A stretch of 64,000 nt of DNA, from the NCBI RefSeq assembly GCF_020873875.1, contig NZ_JAHWGU010000026.1, forward strand, positions 62,001 to 126,000, written 5' to 3'. Positions within the stretch are counted from its first letter, which is position 1; every line of letters begins with the position of its first letter. The position numbers and the translations under genes are program-made. Source of the DNA: Actinoplanes sp. DH11 (GTDB lineage Bacteria > Actinomycetota > Actinomycetes > Mycobacteriales > Micromonosporaceae). The notes under the pieces are model-generated. The model ran no database searches. It saw nothing but the letters and a program-made list of their open reading frames with translations, and was not told the DNA's origin. Below, one piece after another: positions 52,371 to 60,552 of the stretch.

Positions 52371-53426
52371 TCACTGGTCGAAGTCGACCACCACTTTCGG
52401 CGACACCGCCCGTGCCTGGCAGGTGAGCACGAACCCGGCGGCCACCTCGGCGGGTTCCAGCGCGAAGTTGCGCCGCATCGTCACCTCGCCGTCGACCACG
52501 CGGGCCCGGCAGGTGCCGCACACCCCGCCCTTGCACGCGAACGGCAGGTCGGGCCGGGATCGCTGGAGTCCGTCGAGCAGGGCCGTGCCGTCCTCGACGT
52601 CGACCGTCGTGGACCGCCCGTCGAGCACCACCGTCACCTCGCTGCTCGGGCCCTGCGGCCCGGGTTCGTCGCGGACCGGCTCGGGTGGCGCCTCGTCGAC
52701 CCAGAACAGCTCACGGTGGATCCGCTGCGGCTCGACCCCGGCTTCACCGAGGGTCTCGGTCGCCGCCGTGACCATGCCGAACGGCCCGCACAGCCACCAG
52801 TGGTCGACCGCCGGCACGTCGACCAGCAGCGGCAGCAGTGCCCGGAGCCGGTCGGCGTCGAGCCGCCCGCTGAACAGGTCGACCTCCTGGGGCTCCCGGG
52901 ACAGCACGTGGACGATCTGGAGCCGGTCCGGGTACGCGTCCTTGAGGTCGGCCAGCTCCTCGGCGAACATCACCGTCCCGGAGCGCCGGTTCCCGTAGAG
53001 CAGCACCACCTCGGCCGCCGCATCCCGCAGCAGCGAACCGGCGATCGACAGCACCGGCGTGATGCCCGAGCCCGCCGCGATCAGCACGTGCCGGCCGCCG
53101 GTGCTCAGGTCGGGGGTGAAGCTGCCGGACGGCGGCGCCACCTCCATCAGGTCGCCGGGCCGCAGGTCGCGCACGATCCAGCTGGAGATCAGCCCGCCGG
53201 GCACCTCACGGACCCCGATCCTCGGTGGCGCACCGGCCGGGGCACAGATCGAGTACGTCCGGCGTTCGTCGACGCCCCCGCCGCGCCGCACGGTGAGCGA
53301 CTGGCCCGGCCGGAAGTCGAACCGGCCGGCCAGCTCGGGCGGCACGGCGAACGTCACGGCGACCGCGTCGGAGCAGAGCCGGTCGACCGCCGCGACCCGC
53401 AGCGCATGGAACTCCCGGGCCGCCAC
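52371..53426 (-). CDS. paaE: Phenylacetyl-CoA epoxidase, reductase subunit PaaE
   Basis: 351 residues from GTG at 53424-53426, one base after the paaD stop. Domains in order: FAD-binding (~5-105, 'GQSLTVRRG'), NAD(P)H-binding (~110-235, 'LIAAGSGITPVLSIAGSLL'), and a C-terminal plant-type 2Fe-2S domain with 'CKGGVCGTCRARVV' and a final cysteine in 'LTCQARAV'. It passes electrons from NADPH to the diiron subunit PaaA for epoxidation of phenylacetyl-CoA. It is the last gene of the paa operon and lies before a convergent palindrome. Confidence 0.95.
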   Translation of the reverse strand: MAAREFHALRVAAVDRLCSDAVAVTFAVPPELAGRFDFRPGQSLTVRRGGGVDERRTYSICAPAGAPPRIGVREVPGGLISSWIVRDLRPGDLMEVAPPSGSFTPDLSTGGRHVLIAAGSGITPVLSIAGSLLRDAAAEVVLLYGNRRSGTVMFAEELADLKDAYPDRLQIVHVLSREPQEVDLFSGRLDADRLRALLPLLVDVPAVDHWWLCGPFGMVTAATETLGEAGVEPQRIHRELFWVDEAPPEPVRDEPGPQGPSSEVTVVLDGRSTTVDVEDGTALLDGLQRSRPDLPFACKGGVCGTCRARVVDGEVTMRRNFALEPAEVAAGFVLTCQARAVSPKVVVDFDQ

Positions 53427-53427
53427 G

Positions 53428-53919
53428 TCAGATCTCCTTCATGTGCTCGAACGGCTCCCGGCATCGCGGGCATCGCCGCAGCTCCCGGCAGGCGGTGGCG
53501 CCGAACGCGGTGACCAGCTCGGTCCGCGCGGAGCCACACCGCGGGCAGGCCACTGCGACCGGCCGGGCGACGAGGGTCAGCGGGACCGGACCGGACGCGC
53601 GCCGGGGTGCCGGGCCGGGCGGTGCAATGCCGGCCTCGGCCAGCTTGCGGCGGCCGGACTCGCTGATCCAGTCGGTGGTCCAGGCGGGGGCCAGCACGGT
53701 ACGCACGTCGACCGCGGTGAACCCGGCCCGCCGCAACGAGGACCGGATGTCGGCGCGGATGCTGTCCATCGCGGGGCAGCCCGAATAGGTCGGCGTCACG
53801 GTCACCACCACGGTGTCGCCGTCCTGCCGCACGGACCGCACCACACCCAGCTCGGCCAGGGTCACCATCGGCAGCTCCGGGTCGACGACGGAGCCGACCA
53901 CCAGCTCGGCCGTGCTCAC
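53428..53919 (-). CDS. paaD: Phenylacetate degradation protein PaaD (Fe-S assembly type)
   Basis: 163 residues from GTG at 53917-53919; the GTGA overlaps the paaC stop. The N-terminal MIP18/DUF59 domain shows 'VVDPELPMVTLAELGVVRSV' and 'VTPTYSGCPAMDSIR', and the C terminus carries a Cys4 zinc-like set ('CPRCGSART', 'RRCPRCREPFEH'). PaaD is needed for epoxidase activity, most likely in assembling the iron-sulfur or diiron centre. Its spacing to paaE is one base. Confidence 0.94.
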   Translation of the reverse strand: MSTAELVVGSVVDPELPMVTLAELGVVRSVRQDGDTVVVTVTPTYSGCPAMDSIRADIRSSLRRAGFTAVDVRTVLAPAWTTDWISESGRRKLAEAGIAPPGPAPRRASGPVPLTLVARPVAVACPRCGSARTELVTAFGATACRELRRCPRCREPFEHMKEI

Positions 53920-54812
53920 CACACACCTCCGGGGACGGCCCGGGCCACGCTCTGCATCTCGACGAGGACGCCGGTCAGCCCCGCGGTGTGCAGGCCGTCG
54001 CGCCCGCCGGAACCGCGGTGCCGCCCGGGCGGGTAGGTCGCGGTGCCCGCCGCGAACGGCACCGGCCACAGCCGCGCGGCCGTGAGCACCTCGGACAGCA
54101 CCGCGTTGAACTCGTGGCGCAGCGACGCCGGATCGACGGCGACCCCGGTGGCCGCCAGCCGCTCCTCCACCGGATGCGTCTCGAAGAGCTCGGCCGTCGC
54201 CGGCATCACCGCGGAGATCGCCGTCGCCATCCGGTCGTGGGAGAGCGCGGTGCCGTCACCGAGGCGAACCACCCACTGGGCGGCGTAGTCCCGGTGGTAG
54301 GTCAGCTCTTTGACACCCTTGGCAGCGATCGCCGCCAGCATCGCATCGCGCGAGCCGGTCAGCCGGTCGAAGGCCGCGAGCCGCCAGGAGACCAGCACGA
54401 ACAGCCGGGCGATCAGCGCCGCGAAGTCGCCGTCGGCGCGCTCGGCCAGGCACACGTTGCGGAAGTCCGTGGTGTCGCGCCGGAAGGCGAGGTCGTCCTC
54501 GGAGCACTCCAGCACCTGCCCGGCCCTGGTCAGCAGCAGCCGCGCCTGCCCGAGCAGGTCGAGCGCGATGTTGGCCAGAGCCAGCTCGTCCTCCAGCTCG
54601 GGCGCCCGCGTCACCCACTCCTGCAGCCGGTGCGACAGGATCAGCGCGTCGTCACCGAGCATCAGGCAGTAGGACGCCAGGTCCGCGGCGTCCACCTCGG
54701 GCGGCACCTCGGACGGCACGCCGGCCAGCGGATCGGTGAAGCCCGTCCCGTACGCCCAGCGGGCGTCGTCGTCATGATCGGTCAAGGCCTGATATGCGTC
54801 GTCGAAAGACAT
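53916..54812 (-). CDS. paaC: Phenylacetyl-CoA epoxidase structural subunit PaaC
   Basis: 298 residues from ATG at 54810-54812 (MSFDDAYQALTDHDDD). This is longer than the usual ~250 because of an N-terminal stretch and a glycine-rich piece ('PPGRHRGSGGRDGL') near the end. The fold is the ferritin-like PaaC: 'SYCLMLGDDALILSHRLQEWV', 'ANIALDLLGQARLLL', 'TYHRDYAAQWVVRLGDGT'. The subunit lacks the full diiron ligand set and forms the structural partner of PaaA. The start overlaps nothing and lies 10 bases after the paaB stop. Confidence 0.94.
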   Translation of the reverse strand: MSFDDAYQALTDHDDDARWAYGTGFTDPLAGVPSEVPPEVDAADLASYCLMLGDDALILSHRLQEWVTRAPELEDELALANIALDLLGQARLLLTRAGQVLECSEDDLAFRRDTTDFRNVCLAERADGDFAALIARLFVLVSWRLAAFDRLTGSRDAMLAAIAAKGVKELTYHRDYAAQWVVRLGDGTALSHDRMATAISAVMPATAELFETHPVEERLAATGVAVDPASLRHEFNAVLSEVLTAARLWPVPFAAGTATYPPGRHRGSGGRDGLHTAGLTGVLVEMQSVARAVPGGVW

Positions 54813-54822
54813 GGGAACCACC

Positions 54823-55107
54823 TCAGATGTGCGGCACCGACTCGGGGATCGTGTAGTGGGTGGGATGCCGGTAGACCTTGTCCCCACTGGGCTCGAAGAA
54901 GGACTCCTTCTCACCCGGGTCCGTGGTGGCGACCTGGTCGGAGCGCACCACCCAGATGCTGACCCCCTCGTTGCGCCGCGTGTAGAGATCACGCGCGTGG
55001 TGCAGCGCCATCTCGTGATCGGCGGCCCGCAGCGAACCCACGTGCACGTGGTTGAGACCCCGCTTGGCCCGGACGAAGACCTCGAAGAGCGGCCACTCGT
55101 GTCTCAT
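54823..55107 (-). CDS. paaB: Phenylacetyl-CoA epoxidase subunit PaaB
   Basis: 94 residues from ATG at 55105-55107, overlapping the paaA stop as ATGA. The sequence is typical: 'WPLFEVFVRAKRGLNHVHVGSLRA' at the start, 'ALHHARDLYTRRNEGVSIWVV' in the middle, and a HY-rich end ('HPTHYTIPESVPHI'). PaaB bridges the PaaAC heterodimers in the complex. It has the usual family length. Confidence 0.95.
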   Translation of the reverse strand: MRHEWPLFEVFVRAKRGLNHVHVGSLRAADHEMALHHARDLYTRRNEGVSIWVVRSDQVATTDPGEKESFFEPSGDKVYRHPTHYTIPESVPHI

Positions 55108-56021
55108 CGCGCCACCTCCGCCAGTTTCGCCGCGTGCGCCGCGGCCGCCTCCCGCACCCAGGCGCCGTCCTCGTCGGCCTGCCGGCGCCGGGCGATCCGC
55201 TGCTCGTTCATCGGCCCGCCGCCGGAGATCACCCGCCGCAGCTCCTCGAAGTCGGGCTGCCCGAAGTGGTAGTGGCCGCGCTCGGCGTCGAACCGCAGCT
55301 CCGGGTCGGGCAGCGTGACGCCGAGCGCCTCGGCCTGCGGCACCGTCATGTCGACGAAGCGCTGCCGGAGCTCGTCGTTGGTGTGCCGCTTGATCTTCCA
55401 GGCCATCGACTGCGCCGTGTTCGGCGAGTCGGCGTCGGGCGGGCCGAACATCATCAGCGACGGCCACCACCAGCGGTCCACCGACTCCTGCACCATGGCT
55501 CGCTGCGCGTCGGTGCCCCGCATCATGGTCAGCAGCAGCTCGTAGCCCTGCCGCTGGTGGAACGACTCCTCCTTGCAGATCCGGATCATGGCCCGGGCGT
55601 AGGGACCGTAGGAGCTGCGGCAGAGCGGCACCTGGTTGCAGATCGCGGCGCCGTCGACCAGCCAGCCGATCACGCCGACGTCGGCGAACGACAGGGTCGG
55701 GTAGTTGAAGATCGACGAGTATTTCTGCCGGCCCTCGATCAGCCGCCGGGTCAGGTCACCCCGGTCGGCGCCGAGCGTCTCGGCCGCCGAGTAGAGGTAG
55801 AGCCCGTGGCCGGCCTCGTCCTGCACCTTGGCCAGCAGGATCGCCTTGCGGCGCAGCGTCGGCGCCCGGGTGATCCACTCCCCCTCCGGCTGCATGCCGA
55901 TGATCTCCGAATGGGCGTGCTGGGCGATCTGCCGGATCATCGTCTTCCGGTAGCCCTCCGGCATGTCGTCGGCCGGCTCGACCCGCTGGTCACGGGCGAT
56001 CGCCTCGTCGAAGGCGCTCAT
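55104..56021 (-). CDS. paaA: Phenylacetyl-CoA epoxidase catalytic subunit PaaA
   Basis: 305 residues from ATG at 56019-56021 (MSAFDEAIARDQRVEPA), overlapping the paaN stop. The diiron site ligands are in 'AKVQDEAGHGLYLY' (ExxH near residue 70) and 'ICKEESFHQRQGYELL' (EExxH near 150). Substrate pocket residues around 'NYPTLSFADVGVIGWLVDGA' are typical. It forms the ring 1,2-epoxide of phenylacetyl-CoA with PaaB, C, E. Length and context are normal. Confidence 0.95.
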   Translation of the reverse strand: MSAFDEAIARDQRVEPADDMPEGYRKTMIRQIAQHAHSEIIGMQPEGEWITRAPTLRRKAILLAKVQDEAGHGLYLYSAAETLGADRGDLTRRLIEGRQKYSSIFNYPTLSFADVGVIGWLVDGAAICNQVPLCRSSYGPYARAMIRICKEESFHQRQGYELLLTMMRGTDAQRAMVQESVDRWWWPSLMMFGPPDADSPNTAQSMAWKIKRHTNDELRQRFVDMTVPQAEALGVTLPDPELRFDAERGHYHFGQPDFEELRRVISGGGPMNEQRIARRRQADEDGAWVREAAAAHAAKLAEVAR

Positions 56022-57685
56022 GAGTGCCGCCGCGACTGGAGGGTGAAGAACCGGCCGCTGACGAACCAGTCGTCGGTCAGCGCCGCGGTGGCCGCCGGGT
56101 TGGCCCCGCTGCCGTGCAGGTCGCTGAAGGCGGCCGTCTGGTTCACGAAGACACCGCCCGTCAGGTTCTCCGACAGGTGGATGCCGGCGTCGAGGGCCGC
56201 CTCCCGGGCCGCGTCGAGCACCTCGGGCGACGTGGAGTGCACGAGGGCGGAGAGCGCGCCGTGCGCCCGCACGGTCTCCGTGAAGATCCGCAGGCTGTGC
56301 TCGGTCGAATCGGTCGTGATCACGAAGGAGACCGGGCCGAACCACTCCCGCGTGTAGACCTTCTCGTCGGCCGCGTCGAGCCGGGACACCAGCGGGGTCC
56401 GGACCACGGCCGAGGGGAACTGCGGGTCGGCGACGGTGGCCGACGCGTGCACCACACCGGGGGCGCCGGACGCCTCGGTCAGCCGGGCGAGCACGCCGTC
56501 GTTGACGATCGCGCCGAGCGTGCCGGCGGCTCGGGCCGGGTCGCCGAGCAGCTTGTCGAGCGCGGCGGCCAGGTCGTCGCCGAACTGCTCGGGGGTGCGG
56601 TGCCCGGCGTCGGTCGTGATCCCGCCGCGCGGGACCAGGATGTTCTGCGGGGTGGTGCACATCTGGCCGCTGTAGAGCGACAGCGAGAAGGCCAGGTTGC
56701 GCAGCAGCCCCCGGTAGTCGCCGGTGGAGTCGACGATCACCGTGTTGAGACCGGCCTTCTCGGTGTAGACGACGGCCTGCCGCGCGTTGACCTCCAGCCA
56801 GTCGCCGAACTCGCTCGAGCCGGTGAAGTCGACGATCCGCACGTCGGGGTGGGTCGCCAGGGTGGCGGCGATGCCGTCGCCGGGCTCCTCGGCGGCGAGG
56901 GTGACGACATCGGGGTTGAGGCCGGCCTCGGCGAGCACCTCGCGGCAGATCCGCACGGTGATGGCGAGCGGCAGGACCGCGCCGGGGTGCGGTTTCACGA
57001 TCACCGGGTTGCCGGTGACCAGGCTGGCGAAGATACCGGGGTAACTGTTCCAGGTGGGGAACGTGGTGCAGCCGATCACCACGGAGACGCCCCGGCCGAC
57101 CACGGTGGCGGTCTTCTCCAGGCTCAGCGGGTCGGCGCCGCGCTGCGGCTTGGCCCAGGACGACCGGGACGGCAGCCGGGTGGTGGCGGCCAGCGCGAAG
57201 GCCACCGCCTCGAGGCCGCGGTCCTGCGCGTGGGCGCCGCCGGCCTGGAACGCCATGACGAAGGCCTGACCGGTGGTGTGCTGCACGGCGTGGGCCATCT
57301 CGAAGCTCGCGGCGTTGATCCGGCGCAGGATCTCGGCGGCGACGCCGGCGCGGCCCTCGGGGCCGACGGCCCGCCAGGCCGGGGTGGCGGCACGGGCGGC
57401 CGCGATCAGGGCGTGCGGGTCGGCCCGGGGGTAGCTGACGGCCAACTCCAGCCCGTAGGGCGAGCGCTCGGTGCTGACCGTGCCGGTGGCGCCGGGCACC
57501 TCCACCGGGAACGGCTTGCCGAGCAGCGCGGTGAAGGCGCGCTCACCGGCCGGTGCGGCCTCGGCGCCGTAGACGGATTTGCTGGGGGACTCCGGGAAGG
57601 CCGACCAGTAGTCCCGCGCGACGGTCGCCTCGACCGCGCGCGTCAGGAGCTCACGATGGGCCTCGAACAGCTCTGCGGGATTCAC
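56018..57685 (-). CDS. paaN: Phenylacetate degradation aldehyde dehydrogenase PaaN
   Basis: 555 residues from GTG at 57683-57685, close to the promoter so the mRNA may be leaderless; the open frame runs on to 57769 across the operator and should not be used. Aldehyde dehydrogenase landmarks: 'VVIGCTTFPTWNSYPGIFASLVTGNPVIVKPHP', shown here in parts as 'PVIVKPHPGAVLP', then 'VDFTGSSEFGDWL' and the catalytic cysteine in 'LYSGQMCTTPQNILVP' near residue 360. Unlike PaaZ fusions there is no hydratase domain, which fits PaaN (TIGR02288-type). It is the first gene of paaN-A-B-C-D-E. The ligase PaaK and the beta-oxidation genes are not in the window. Confidence 0.9.
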   Translation of the reverse strand: MNPAELFEAHRELLTRAVEATVARDYWSAFPESPSKSVYGAEAAPAGERAFTALLGKPFPVEVPGATGTVSTERSPYGLELAVSYPRADPHALIAAARAATPAWRAVGPEGRAGVAAEILRRINAASFEMAHAVQHTTGQAFVMAFQAGGAHAQDRGLEAVAFALAATTRLPSRSSWAKPQRGADPLSLEKTATVVGRGVSVVIGCTTFPTWNSYPGIFASLVTGNPVIVKPHPGAVLPLAITVRICREVLAEAGLNPDVVTLAAEEPGDGIAATLATHPDVRIVDFTGSSEFGDWLEVNARQAVVYTEKAGLNTVIVDSTGDYRGLLRNLAFSLSLYSGQMCTTPQNILVPRGGITTDAGHRTPEQFGDDLAAALDKLLGDPARAAGTLGAIVNDGVLARLTEASGAPGVVHASATVADPQFPSAVVRTPLVSRLDAADEKVYTREWFGPVSFVITTDSTEHSLRIFTETVRAHGALSALVHSTSPEVLDAAREAALDAGIHLSENLTGGVFVNQTAAFSDLHGSGANPAATAALTDDWFVSGRFFTLQSRRHS

Positions 57686-57692
57686 CCCACCA

Positions 57693-57716
57693 TTAACCAA
57701 CCACTCGGTCGGTAAA
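57693..57716. promoter_or_regulatory. TetR-type operator and paaN promoter
   Basis: TTAACCAACC, ACTC, GGTCGGTAAA form an imperfect inverted repeat (ACCnACC-N4-GGTnGGT) between paaN and the divergent TetR gene. On the reverse strand TTGATT (57715-57720) and GTTAAT (57692-57697) are 17 bases apart and flank this operator. Transcription would begin at the paaN GTG. Repressor bound here would block the promoter fully. Confidence 0.8.
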
Positions 57717-57724
57717 TCAACCCC

Positions 57725-57756
57725 TTGACGGCGCTCTGGCACATCGCCAGTAGATT
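57725..57756 (+). promoter_or_regulatory. Possible promoter of the TetR gene
   Basis: TTGACG at 57725-57730 and TAGATT at 57751-57756, 20 bases apart, with the -10 box six bases before the ATG. The -10 matches the TAnnnT type and the mRNA would be leaderless. The spacing is long, so the -35 is uncertain. Confidence 0.4.
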
Positions 57757-57762
57757 CCGACC

Positions 57763-58368
57763 ATGACACCGCGCCGCCGCGGACGCCCGGGCCACGACCA
57801 GGACGCCGTGCTCAACGCCGCGGTGCGCCTGTTCAACACCCGCGGCTACGACGCCACCAGCATGTTCGACGTGGCCATGTCGCTGGGCATCACCAAGTCC
57901 ACGCTCTACCACCACGTCATCAGCAAGGAACAACTCCTGACGATGGCGGTCGACCGGGCGCTGGACGGTCTCTTCGAGGCCGCCGCCGAGACCGCCGCCC
58001 AGGCCACCACGGCGACCGCCCGGCTGGAGCAACTGGTCCGCCGGAGTGTGCTGGTGCTGGCCGAGCGCCTCGAGTTCGTCACCCTGCTGCTGCGGGTGCG
58101 CGGCAACACCGAGGCCGAGCAGCACGCGCTGTCCCGGCGCCGCGAGTTCGACCGGCTCGTCGCCGACCTGGTCGCGCAGGCCCAGGCCGAGGGTGGCGTC
58201 CGCGCCGACGTGGACCCGGCGACCGCCGCCCGGCTGCTCTTCGGCATGGTGAACTCCCTCATCGAGTGGTACCGGCCGGACCGCGGCGACCCCGCGGTCC
58301 TCGCCGGGACGGTGGCCGCGCTCGCGTTCGAGGGACTGCGCAGCGATCGGACACACCCGAACGGCTGA
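57763..58368 (+). CDS. paaR: TetR-family regulator of the paa operon (PaaR-like)
   Basis: 201 residues from ATG 57763 (MTPRRRGRPGHDQDAV). The helix-turn-helix is at ~10-57: 'VLNAAVRLFNTRGYDATSMFDVAMSLGITKSTLYHHVISKEQL' in its expected order, shown here only as 'RGYDATSMFDVAMSLGITK'. The C-terminal ligand domain has 'LVLAERLEFVTLLLRVRG' and 'LLFGMVNSLIEWYRPD'. Divergent placement from paaN with a matching operator makes it the likely repressor, probably relieved by phenylacetyl-CoA. That ligand is inferred from known PaaR proteins. It may bind the same site for its own control. Confidence 0.85.
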   Translation: MTPRRRGRPGHDQDAVLNAAVRLFNTRGYDATSMFDVAMSLGITKSTLYHHVISKEQLLTMAVDRALDGLFEAAAETAAQATTATARLEQLVRRSVLVLAERLEFVTLLLRVRGNTEAEQHALSRRREFDRLVADLVAQAQAEGGVRADVDPATAARLLFGMVNSLIEWYRPDRGDPAVLAGTVAALAFEGLRSDRTHPNG

Positions 58369-58529
58369 ATGGACGCCATCTGCGAACACAACCACTCCGA
58401 TGTGTCATCCACGCGTCTCACTGAGTGGCGCACGCTGCCTATGGTGGCCCGGGTAGAGCTACCGAACGTGAGCCCCAGGGCCACGCCTCTCGCGCGGCCG
58501 TCTCGCCATATGTCGCGAAGGGAACCATC

Positions 58530-60476
58530 ATGGCGCGTCTCGCACACGGACGACCCCTGACCGAAGTAGACCTCAACACCGCACGGGACGACATCGTCGC
58601 CTTCAGCGCCCGGTCCACCGCCGCCTTCGCTCTGGTGGGGGCGCCGCCGCCGGGCCCGTTCGACCTGCTCTTCCCGAGCCTGCAGGACAACCCGGCCAAC
58701 CTCGTCGAGCAGACCCCGGAGACCACCAGGAACCTGGCCGCGCTCGGCACGGCGATGGCCGACCCGGACGTGCGGGGTCAGGACAGCCCGATTCCGGCGG
58801 CCTACACCTACTTCGGGCAGTTCGTCGACCACGACATCACCCTGGAGATCCAGAACCCCGGCTCCGGCGCCGCCGCCGACCTGGTCGACGAGAACATGGT
58901 GCCGATGCCGCTGGCCGACGTGCGCACCGCGCTGCGCAACGGCCGCACCGCCACGCTCGACCTGGACAGCGTCTACGAGCCGCCCGCGCCCCGCGACCCG
59001 GCCAACCAGGACAAGATGCAGATCGGCTCGAACACCGACGTGGTGTCCGGCAGCACCCCGTTCCAGCAGGTCCCGGGCAAGGACAACCAGAACGACCTGC
59101 CGCGTCTCGGCCCGAGCCCGCGGCCCGAGCTGGACCGTGCGGCCCTGATCGGCGACGGCCGCAACGACGAGAACACCATCATCTCGCAGCTGCACCTGGC
59201 GTTCCTCAAGGCACACAATGTCCTGGTCAAGCAGGGCCTGCCGTTCGAGACCGCCCGGCGCACGCTGCGCCAGCACTACCAGCACATCGTCGTGCACGAC
59301 TTCCTGCGGCGGGTCTGCGACCCGGCGGTCGTCGACGACCTGGTCAAGAACGGTAACCGCTGGTTCGACCCGTACGGCGCCAGCTTCTACATGCCGCTCG
59401 AGTTCTCGGTGGCCGCCTACCGGTTCGGCCACTCGATGGTCCGGGCCGGCTACAACTTCAACGTCAACTTCAGGTTCGGCGCCGCGAACAGCGGACCGGC
59501 GACCCTGGAGGACCTCTTCACGTTCACCGCGTTCAGCGGGGAACTGCGCAACCTGCCGACGCTGCCCAACAACTGGATCATCGAGTGGGAGAACATCGTC
59601 GGGGACGACGCCCAGAAGGCTCGAAAGATCGACACCACGCTGGCGAAGGTCGGCGACTCCGCGCTGTTCAACCTGCAGACCCTGGAGGGCGAGCGGGAGA
59701 AGCCCGACCTCGCGGCCCGGCTGGCGGTGCGCAACCTGCTCCGCGGGTACCGGTTGCGTCTGCCCACCGGCCAGGCGGTCGCCCAGCTGCTCGGCGAGCC
59801 GGTGCTGACCCCTCAGCAGCTCCTCGCCGCGACCGGTGACGAGAACGGCGACCAGGCCCGGGCCCTGCGCCAGGGCAGCCTGCTGACCCGGACCCCGCTC
59901 TGGTACTACATCCTCGCCGAGGCACAGGTCGCCCATCAGGGCGCCCGGCTCGGCCGGGTCGGCAGCACGATGGTGGCCGAGGTGCTGATCGGCCTGATCC
60001 GGCGCAGCGCCGACTCGATCCTCAAGGTGCCGGGCTGGCGGCCCAGCCTGCCGGCGGCGAAACCGGGCACCTACGAGCTCGCCGACCTGCTGCGGCTGGC
60101 CGGCGTCCTGGGCGGGCCGGCGGCGCCGCCGAAACCGCGCACCTACACGGTCCGGTCCGGCGACACCCTCACCGGCATCGCCGAGCGCGAACTGGGCGAC
60201 GAGCGCCGGTGGACGCAGATCTACGTGCTGAACCGCAAGGACATCCGCGATCCCAACCGGATCTTCGTGGGCCAGGTCTTCGTCCTGCCGGAGCAGGAAC
60301 CGGTCGGGCCGATCCCGCGCCTGCATGTCGTCAAGCGCGGCGACACCCTGAGCGCCATCGCGCAGGCACACCTGGGCGATGCCAACCGCTGGCCGGAGAT
60401 CTTCCGGCTCAACCGGGACGTGCTCGACAACCCCGACCGGATCATCCCCGGCCAGGTGCTGATCCTGCCCAGCTGA
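58530..60476 (+). CDS. Animal-type heme peroxidase with two C-terminal LysM domains
   Basis: 648 residues from ATG 58530 with GAAGGGAA five bases upstream. Residues ~40-510 are a peroxidase of the animal/cyclooxygenase superfamily: distal histidine 'YFGQFVDHDITLE' near residue 100, and proximal histidine 'YRFGHSMVRAGYNFN' near 300, as in bacterial peroxicin-type proteins. 'NENTIISQLHLAFLKAHN' is the helix between. Two LysM repeats follow: 'YTVRSGDTLTGIAEREL' (~537-585) and 'HVVKRGDTLSAIAQAHL' (~599-648). No signal peptide is found, which is odd for a LysM protein. It probably oxidises a cell-wall or extracellular substrate, or halides, if it is exported by another route. Confidence 0.9.
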   Translation: MARLAHGRPLTEVDLNTARDDIVAFSARSTAAFALVGAPPPGPFDLLFPSLQDNPANLVEQTPETTRNLAALGTAMADPDVRGQDSPIPAAYTYFGQFVDHDITLEIQNPGSGAAADLVDENMVPMPLADVRTALRNGRTATLDLDSVYEPPAPRDPANQDKMQIGSNTDVVSGSTPFQQVPGKDNQNDLPRLGPSPRPELDRAALIGDGRNDENTIISQLHLAFLKAHNVLVKQGLPFETARRTLRQHYQHIVVHDFLRRVCDPAVVDDLVKNGNRWFDPYGASFYMPLEFSVAAYRFGHSMVRAGYNFNVNFRFGAANSGPATLEDLFTFTAFSGELRNLPTLPNNWIIEWENIVGDDAQKARKIDTTLAKVGDSALFNLQTLEGEREKPDLAARLAVRNLLRGYRLRLPTGQAVAQLLGEPVLTPQQLLAATGDENGDQARALRQGSLLTRTPLWYYILAEAQVAHQGARLGRVGSTMVAEVLIGLIRRSADSILKVPGWRPSLPAAKPGTYELADLLRLAGVLGGPAAPPKPRTYTVRSGDTLTGIAERELGDERRWTQIYVLNRKDIRDPNRIFVGQVFVLPEQEPVGPIPRLHVVKRGDTLSAIAQAHLGDANRWPEIFRLNRDVLDNPDRIIPGQVLILPS

Positions 60477-60482
60477 GCGGTT

Positions 60483-60512
60483 CTGCCCGGCGGGCTTCGG
60501 CACGCCGGGCAG
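60483..60512. terminator. Strong bidirectional hairpin with TTCG loop
   Basis: ctgcccggcg and cgccgggcag match perfectly (10 bp) around a small inner stem with a TTCG tetraloop, between the converging peroxidase and iolB genes. Confidence 0.88.
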
Positions 60513-60552
60513 CAGACCCCGCATCGGGTACGGGGACGGAGCCGGCGCCCAC

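Noticed and set aside
57906..60524. 872-codon reverse frame opposite the TetR and peroxidase genes
   Set aside because: It covers two convincing genes with motifs on the other strand and has itself only low-complexity sequence.
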